Positions 23,601-32,600 of a stretch of 64,000 nucleotides of DNA are shown here, in pieces. Below the pieces are notes generated by a model. The model saw only the letters and a program-made list of their open reading frames with translations. It ran no database searches and was not told the DNA's origin. Made by a program: the position numbers and the translations under genes. This stretch comes from Apricaphanius iberus. Taxonomy: Eukaryota > Chordata > Actinopteri > Cyprinodontiformes > Aphaniidae. The DNA lies in NCBI GenBank assembly GCA_028564705.1, contig JAPXFQ010000384.1:301006-365005 (forward strand), in the 5' to 3' direction. Position 1 is the first letter of the stretch. Every line of letters starts with the position of its first letter.

Positions 23601-26600
23601 GGAAAGGTATAGCTGCTTCATAACATATAACCATAAAAAGCATGTCTACAATACATGGGTGTGTGTTCTAATGTATGGGCGCCGACATATTGGACGCTCC
23701 ATTTCCTTCTACTAGAGCTGGGCGATATAGAAAAAGAGGATATCGATAAAAAAAAATAGTCATATTGATCGATATCGACAATTATCGATAAAAATCACAT
23801 AATGTAAAACATATATTTTAAGTGCCTCCCCATTCTTCAATTTACTAATTTTAACTAATAATTAAATTAAATAATTTATCAAACACTTCTTTTTATCATA
23901 AGTAAGTTTGTAAGACAGAAACAAACCAAGGGACCTGAGTAACATCAAAGAAAAGTTATATTATACGAACCCACAACCTTCTTGCTGCAAGGCAACAGTG
24001 CTAACCACTGCGCCACCGTGCAGCTCTATTATTAAATATTATATAATGTATATTTTTTAATCATGTTAGTAATTTAAATTAAAGGCTTATTTTTATGCTT
24101 TTTAATCTTTTAAACATTTTATGACACTATAATATTAATGGCTGAAACCCTTGGGTTTTTTTGTCAATAAAGCTTATTTAAATTCACTTCAGCTGTAGGC
24201 TAAAGCTAAAGGTAACTAGCTACTCACCAGTGTTGATGGGCTCCAACACTGCAGCTCAGTCACTGAGAGCCGAAGCCGGCAGGTCTATCCAACCCCTGTT
24301 GTGTTTTTTAACGCGTTTTTTTTTCGCTTCTGAGAACCGGGAGATTTTAAAAGCCACAGATGTTAGCAACGCAACGTGACCTGGGTAAGTTTCCTGTGTC
24401 TCTCTGTAAGGGATTCGTAGCGAGTCAGGAGAGGGGAGTCCTGCTTAAAACAGCTGATTGTAGTTTTATATTTCTTTTAGTGTTTTAGTGCGTGGAGGAT
24501 CGGTTCAAAACGGGATGCAAATTTACCAGAGCCACTGAAACATTTATCCAAAACAACGTCCTCTGCTGCTGCGTTGTTACTTCTGAGCGCGGCAAAGTTA
24601 CGGTGATGGGTCACTTAGGGACTATTAAAAATTCTGTTTCAGTTCAAATCATTTCATCCTTTTTGTGGTTTGAAAGGAGAGAGGGTGGCTGATAGAGCTG
24701 CGTGGGTCATTGTTAATGATTCGTTTGGAGTAAGTAATGATTGTTGTATTAAGCTGCCTGATTGGGTATAATGAAAAAATGAGGGGAAAGTTCTTTTCTA
24801 TCGAACTTTTTTATCGACCCCTTTTTTTTCTATCGCACCACACGTCTATCGATCGATATATATTGCTATTGAATAATCGTCCAGCCCTACCTTCTACGTG
24901 AGCCGATGTGGACAAAACTCCTTTACTGATTTTCAAATACGCCCTTTTTCCCTAATCTTTTATAGAAGTTTAAATGCAGCGTTTATGAACCGACGTTAAA
25001 AAAAACTATCTCCGACTGACCAACCTGATCTAAGAATCACCCAACCGAGGTCGCAGTTCCTGCTCCGGGAGAGGTGCGCAATCAGCTGTTGTGTCCGAGC
25101 CTTCATGCGACACGGACCCAGACGCTCCGCGTCAGAGGCTGAAGCCAACAGAGACGCTCAACACCGCCAGAAAACTAGAGTAAACATCAGCATCACATTC
25201 TCTTAATATAAATAACTGAAGGTGCAGCAAAATCTAAGGAAACACGCTAAGGTCTTCCTGCTGCACAGGTAACAACTTTCACCGTCATATTTTTTGTTCT
25301 GTCTTCAAACTCGTGCCAGTCACTGTGAAACGACACTTAAATTACTCCTGTTTTTCTATCGAGGTCATTCCGTCTAACATTACATTTTATTCATTTACAA
25401 AAATATCTTAATGATATCACTAACCTAGAAAAATGCTGAAAACTTTAGCCTTTCACAAATTTTACAATTTTACCTCTTCACTCGCTATGAAAGAGTCTGA
25501 TGTGCTTCTCATTTTGCTGCATATATATTTCTGGAGGGAATTGCGATTTTTGGCCTGTATGGCCATCCGTGGTACATTGAACATAAAAATACTGCTATCG
25601 TCCCCTATTATCAGGAAACCCCACACTGTCACTTTAAGGAACATAAAAAATTCATTATAGCAGCTTTAACTCGACCCCTGCTATGCATCCTCACTGCTTT
25701 GCAGCTTTTTGGTCTTCAGTAACCTGCGATGCTCCCTGTACTCTGGTTTTCCCATCAGAACCAGCATTGACTTATCCAAGAAGCTGCAGCAGCTATGCAG
25801 ACTAGCCTTCGTGGCTTATGCTGCATTTAGTTTGTCTCGGAAACTCAGGCGTCCGAGTCGCTGTACACGAGAACGTGACGTAATTCCCCACTTAAAGCGT
25901 TTCAGTTTGTCTTGCTACACTCAGAGTCGGAAAGAACATGGAGGCTTTCGGGGCAGCAGCTGTCGAGGTGCGGGCTAGTTATTGCTCTTGTTGTTAACAG
26001 CATAGCATCTTCAGCAGACCAACATGAAAAGCCAAGCTGTACATTGTATTGCACGCACAGAAAGGCCGTACAATGTAAAAATTGGTGACCGAGTTACAGT
26101 GGAAATGTAGTGAAGCGTGTAAGAGCATTTAAGAACGACATTGAAATGACCAACATAGTACAAATACAAAGAATCAAAACTACAGTCGCAGCCATCTTTA
26201 GCTTTACTCGGTCTGCTATCAGAGATTCGAGTTGTCTAGGTGAAATGACGCGAGACAATTGCGAGATTTCCTACTTTCCAACTCGGAAAGGTTAACTGGA
26301 ATGCAGCACTAATTGACCCTGTTGCAGGTTTCTCTCAGAGGCTTTCATACAGTTATTGAACACTGCAGTATGAGCTGCTGTTCTGGGGATGGTCTGACCC
26401 CATTTATTGTGTGGTCATAATGTTTTGCCTGTTCAGTGTGCATCACTTTTTAACACTTTGAATGTTTCTGGGCTGTAGAAGTGAAGCAAACAGGTTTTGA
26501 GTGTTTTTAGCCTCCTTCTTCTGTTTCAGCTACGTGTCAGCCATGGTGCCTGTGAAAAGTCCCAAAGAATACGACGTGCAGCAGGAGGTGATTGTCCTCT

Positions 26601-29600
26601 TCTGCGAAACTGTTGAAAGGTGAGCTTACAGTAGAAATGAAAAAGAAACGACGACCACCTGGAGCGTCAGGATTCAGTTAGTCTGGCGATGATCTGATGA
26701 TGTGTCCGTCCCCTCAGGGCCCTCCGGCTGGGCTACCTCACCCAGGACATGATCGATGACTATGAACCTGCTCTGATGTTTACCATTCCCAGGCTGGCCA
26801 TTGTTTGGTAAGTGTTGCCGTTTCCCCGCCGCTGTTTTCCAGCTCCGTTCCACCTTTTCTCATGTGATGCTTCTCCTGCTTTCAGCGGGCTGGTCGTGTA
26901 CGCTGAAGGACCTCTTAACCTTGACCGGAAATCTGAGGACATGTCAGAGCTCTTCAGGCCTTTTCGCACTTTAATGAAGAAAATCAGGTAAACCTTTTGT
27001 GGATGTACGCTCAAAGGGTCCATCTATCTGTGTCACAGCGGTTTAAACGTGCAACTAACCCCCAAATCAACTTCTTTTCTTCTTTTTTTTTTATTGCTGA
27101 TAAACTTTAGAAATTAGTGTCTAAAAGTGTTGTCTATAAGTCTGGTCATTATATTTGGTATTTTAGTACATTTAGGTGAAAACATAAATTTTGTGCCAAA
27201 ATTTGTTAGTGGAGTGCACTTGACTTTGAATCAGGCTTTGCTACTGTCATCCTGGATTTGTGACAACAGCCATCCTGCATCGATGGACTATATGGCAAGC
27301 CATTCAACATTTCAGAAGTAGTCAGGATATGTATTCCAAGTAACTTTAAATCAATATTTTTTTGGTAAAAGTTAACATTCCAGGTATCAATATGTATGTA
27401 AATATGTGTCCCGGTACAAATTAGCATTTTGGCTTTCTGAAATTTAATTCTTCTTAGGATAAATGACGTCATATTTCCCATTCATGTCTAGAATTAACAT
27501 TGTGGATAGGATAAATGCAATACTTACTAGGACTGTGAGCTTTTTCAGCAAGATCAGTTATCAGTTTGTGGGGGTTTTTCTCTGTTGTGTTGTCTTGATT
27601 ATTGTCTTGTTGTAATTGCTTTCTTGTATTTTAATCATGTAAAGCACCTTGAATTGCCTTGTGTTGAAAGTGTGCTATACAAATAAAATTGCCTTGCCGA
27701 GGACAAATTAGAAATTTAGATGGCAAGAATTCGATTATTGAAACAAACCCTTATTTTAGATAGGAAAACTAATACTCTTAAAAGACACTTTTGCTAGCAG
27801 AGGTCGCACTGGAGATATTTTTGTGTTATTTAAAAAAAAAGAATCCGGTCATTTAACATTTTAACCGACAAATTTTAAATCCTATGGTGTTGGTGCCCAT
27901 CTCCAGCAGATTAAACAATTGCACTTAAAATATGAATGCCTGCTGTAGTTCGTGCTCCGCATGTTACCGAAATGCGCACCTCTAAATCAAATCAAATAAT
28001 CAATAGAGGTTATTTAAATGAGCTTTTGGATTTTTGGTCCTCACAGATGACATCTCACGGGTCGCTCACTTCAGCCAATGTTTTAAAATGAGGAAACATT
28101 GCTTCACTTGAAGCAATCAGCAATCATCTTTCCTTGACGTCTAAATTATTTTAGGAGAGCCTACGGGATTACGCAGCAGCAGATGCTTGTGTTTGGCCCA
28201 CATCGGACTCTTTGGAGCGCGTCCAACCAGGCCGCTCACGTTCCGAAGCCTCAGTAACCATTTTACATGCCGTCAGCTCCCGGTCAGCAAGATGCGTTGA
28301 ATATAGTGTCTGGGACTCTTTTCTTAAAGTTATTTATTCACCTGGACTCATAAAGTTGAAAATATTTTCACCAACTGGTCAGAGATGCAAATACTAATCT
28401 GTAAAAATTACGGACAGCCTTCAAATTTTTATGTTTCTGTTATTAAAGTATTTGGTTAACGCAACCGCTGGTTGCTAGAAATAAGTGTAATTACTGAAAA
28501 AGTGTCATTTAAGTAGTTAAAAACATAAATTAAGGATACCTAAAATAAAATTTTTACTTGTTAAGATTTATTTTAGATATCCATTATTAAATTACATATA
28601 GCTTATCTAAAATAAGAGATTGTACCAATAACAACTAAATTCTTTCTATCTGAAATTCAAATTTCTCCTTGTAAGAATTGGATTTATCCGATCCAAGATG
28701 TTAACTTTAGATAGGAGGAATTTATTTGTGGATTAAGTTTGTAAGATTTTAAAGATATCTCAGGGATCTCCTATAATAAAATTTCTGCTTGTAAAAAAAA
28801 AACAAAAAAAAAAAACAGTTGATGTTTTTTATTTCACTTTTGACTAGGAAGGAGATATTTGTACAAGGGTGAAATATATTATTACTGTCTAAAATAGGAA
28901 TTATAGATGGTGGTAGTTGCCATATAGATATAAAACAAGCCTAATACTGGCCAAACCTCCGTAGGGAGTTGCAATTGAGCCTGGTTTATAATTCTCCGTC
29001 TAAATCAAAATGGCATTACCCTTCAACTTAAGTGTTTCACTGTCACCTACTATTGCAAGGCCAATTTATCTAATATAGTTTTTGGCGATTTTGAACACCA
29101 GGAGGTGTAGAAACCAAGACAACAGACGACCATCTTTGTTTGAATGCATTTTTAGTGTTTAATGAGCTGCACTTCTAGTAAAAAGCTTTCCAGGTCAATC
29201 AGAACTTACTTTCTTTCGTCCATTGGTTTGTTTGTTTTTTAGGGGGGAATGTGTTCACAAATTAAAGAAAATAAACTCTAGTTGACCAGAAACAACAACT
29301 AGAGTTGTAATGGTAGCCCCCCCACCATAAAAAGTTAGCACCCCCTTCTGTCCTGGTGGGGAATTGCTTTAAAACACTGACACACCAACGGAGAAGTATA
29401 AACGTAAAACATCTGTGTCAGTATGTCTGGGTGTAAACTTGCTGACTTAAAAGTATAGACTAGGCTTTAGAGTAGTAATGAAGTGTTGACTCAGCCGAAG
29501 CGTACCTAAGTCCACAACTTCTTCTGCCTCGATTTTCAAACTGTAAATGTAGCCTGCGGACAAATCTAGTAGATGGGGTCAGTCACTCTTTAAGCTTTTC

Positions 29601-32600
29601 ATATTTACTCCTGCAGAGATCTCCTGCAAACTCTGACTGAGGAGGAGCTGCTGACGCTGGAGAAGAACCTGTGCATCTCTCAGGACGGCGAGCTGTCGAC
29701 GGGCCAGGCCCTGGCCTCAAATGGCATCCCGGCTCCGATCCAGGAGGATGCGTCTCCCTGCAGCCTCCCTAATGATGCCCCCGAGGGGCAGGTTGGGAGA
29801 GAGGAGGATCCGCTCCCTGTGTTCGTCTGTCTGGATCAGGAGGAGGAGTTGACGAAGATGGAAAGAGGTTGGGAGGAGGTGGAGACCCAAAGAGGCGAGG
29901 AAGAGCAGGAGCAGGGCCTCCTCTGCGAAGAGGCAGAGGAGGCGGAGCTGGCCTGCTCCATGCAGTATGATGAGGAGGAGCTGGAGCAGCTCAACATGAT
30001 GGTGTACAGAGTGGGAGACGAAATGTCCACTCTGCTGTCCCCTCCCAGCCAGGGCCAGTCCCCGGCCCGCCGTCCCAGCAGAGGGGAGCCTGCGGGCTCC
30101 AGCGGGGCTTCCAGCACGCAGGCTTCCCCACGCAGGATGCAGAGGAACCAGGGAAGGACAGGCGTCTATGTGGAGGAGGAGGACCGGGTTTTCTTCATGG
30201 AGGACCTGGATGCAGCAGGAGACGGCATCTCTAGAGAGGCCTGCAGCTGCGTCGTCTCTTCTTCTAAAGGATCGACGCCTCCCCTGCAGCGGAAACCTGG
30301 ACCCCGATCAGGTTCTGGCATCAATGGATGGAGCTCTGCGGCCACTTCGGAGCAGCCCTCTCCACAGCCGCGCGGCCTGAACGGTACCTGTCCTGCACCA
30401 AAGAGCCCCCTCCACACCCAGGCCCCTGGCTCGGAGCCTCTGCCTTACACCAATGGCTGGGACAGGGGGCCGGAGGGCACGGCGTCTGAAACGGCGGAGG
30501 TCATCGCCCACCGCATGGGAGGGATGAAGCTGTCCGCCACCGTCATCTTCAACCCGCGCTCCCCCAGCCTGACGGAGCTGGCCGTGGACAAGCTGCTGCT
30601 GCCTCGGCCCGCGCCCTCTGAGATCGAGCCCTGCGGCCCCATAGTTGCCACTCACTGTCTGCTGAACTCCTGCGTCTGCTGCGGGAGCTGCGAGGACGCT
30701 CACGACGATGGAGGCGGCACGGCGGACACCGGCGGCCTGGAACTGGGCCTAGCTTTGGGTCTGGACAAGCACTACAAGACTCCGGCCTCCAGCGCCGTCA
30801 TCCAGTCCGCCGCCTGTCAGCTGCCGCCCCGCGGCCGCCAGCGGTTCGGTAAGGCCGAGGTCGCTCAGCAGACTCCCCCTTCCTCTCGTTGCTCCGCAGA
30901 GCCGCAAGCGGAGGACTCCGATTCGCTGCTCTGCGAGAAGTGCCTGGTGACGCCGGGACGGGGGCGTCTGCCTCAGGACTGCAGGTCCGGAGTTAGCCAG
31001 GGAGCGTCGACGTGCTCCCACCAGCTGAGCTCCAGCGGAGACCGGCAGAGGGATCAGGACATGGGTAACGACCCCACGGAGAACAGCAGGAGATGCTCCA
31101 GGTTGGCGTTACTGTCCAGCTTCTCTTAGAAATAAGCCACCGTGTTTTCCTTTTTCCTCTCCCTTTTTTGTCCTGTTATTTCGCTTTAGTTTTAATTTTA
31201 TTACATTCTTCCATTTATTTGACCAGATATCGGTTGTATTTTTCTTTATTTCTGTTTTTTTTTTGGGTTGTTTTTAGTTTTCAGAAGTCCCCCCTCAGCT
31301 CTGTGTCAGGTAGTGACTGCGACAGTGTGTCGGTCACCACATGTAGTCTGTCGAGCAGTGCTTACACTCCAAGGTAATGAGCTAACAGATTTGCATCTAC
31401 AGATTTGGTCACATTTTGGTTCAGTTTCAGCAGCTGATTACAGATGTTGAAACTCTGTACATTTGGCGCTTCAGAAGTATTGAGATCATTAAAAAACAAA
31501 GTTTATGCAGGACCGACTCCTTCTGATGTTTTTAAATCTCTGTTCAGCCCCGTCAGCAGCTTGACTCCTAGCTCAGGGACTTCAGAGGAGCTGGACCAAC
31601 AGGAGATCAAGCTGGCCCTGCAGGACGCCAGGTTGGCAGCAAGGAACAAGATCCGGTCCCGGTTTCACAGCAGCAGTGACCTCATCCACCGTCTCTTTGT
31701 TTGCATATCAGGTGAACGGCTCTCACTCTCTGAGTTGCTGCTGCTTCCTGTCTGCTCATGTCTCAGGATCGCATGTGTTATATATCCACGTCTCTGTGCG
31801 ATGCAGGTGTCGCTGATCAGCTGCAGACCAACTACGCCAGCGACCTCCGGAGCATCCTCAAGACGCTTTTTGAAGTCATGGCAACAAAGTGCGAGCAAGG
31901 GGACGACAAGCAAAAAAAGGGTGAGAAATGGCCCTAATTAGTCCAAAAACATTAGAAAGAAAGTGCTGCGTCGACTCTTCCAGGAAGAAACCCAGACACA
32001 CATGTAAAGCTCTGCAGGTCTCGCCTGCTTCAGGGTTTACTTTATGGGAAATATCCTGTGATCTGGCCATTCACACGTGGAATATTTAGGGAGGATTTCG
32101 GTTAGGGATGTCCGATCAGGTTCTATAGGTAATGCATCAAATTAAGAGCAAAGAAACCGATCCAGAATGTTCCTTTTTTTTTTTTTATGCACCTTATTTT
32201 AACATTTAACAATTCTGTCAATAAACTGTGAGGTAGCTTGAACAATCAGGTAATAAATTAATAAATAACTTTTGAACTTTAGCGCAACAGTAGTTTAAAC
32301 ATAAAAAAGTTGAATATGTAAAAACAAACGGCAGCTAAGCTTAAATAAACATAATAATGAGAATTTCAGGGGATCACGTTTACTGCGTATTCTCCGTACT
32401 TGACCGCTTTATTAGAACAGTGACAGAAAAATCTGAAGGATGTCGGTCATTTTTACAGATTAGTATTCACACTGAATACGTGTTGCAAATGCGCAGCAGA
32501 TACTTTAAACCTAACGCACGGATTCCAATAAACTTGCAACGTTTCTGAGACACACTTTGGTAAGTGAGTGCCTCCGCGGCTGGTTAGACGCTCTACGATG

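Larger units (their letters stand above)
23512..25637. mobile_element. MITE of the 19451-19954 family, interrupted
   Basis: The left end TTAAAGAGACAGCGTGTCG and the right end CCACACTGTCACTTTAA match the family termini. The copy is split by the hAT element at 23713-24889 and carries about 400 bp of further sequence (about 24960-25430) absent from the intact copy. Confidence 0.65.
21133..26436. mobile_element. Old Tc1/mariner-like element, exploded by insertions
   Basis: The left terminus (21139-21160, AGGCAAAAACATTATGACC) and the right terminus (26411-26436, GGTCATAATGTTTTGCCT) are inverted repeats. Matching body pieces remain at about 21139-21445, 25745-25817 (CCATCAGAACCAGCATTGAC) and 26313-26436. 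The order is that of a common fish element of about 1.3-1.4 kb, so about 4 kb has been inserted. Confidence 0.65.
21098..26529 (+). other. zfyve28: zfyve28 intron 4, built largely of nested transposons
   Basis: This 5.4-kb intron is occupied from 21133 to 26436 by an old DNA transposon and its insertions. Unassigned sequence within it (about 21570-22900) probably also derives from repeats but I cannot classify it. Confidence 0.75.

Noticed and set aside
23962..24022. tRNA gene
   Set aside because: Box B is incomplete and there is no cloverleaf; it is a SINE-type head inside a transposon.
29836..31021. Minus-strand and alternative-frame open frames opposite zfyve28 exon 8
   Set aside because: Shadows of a GC-rich coding exon; the + frame is clearly LST2.
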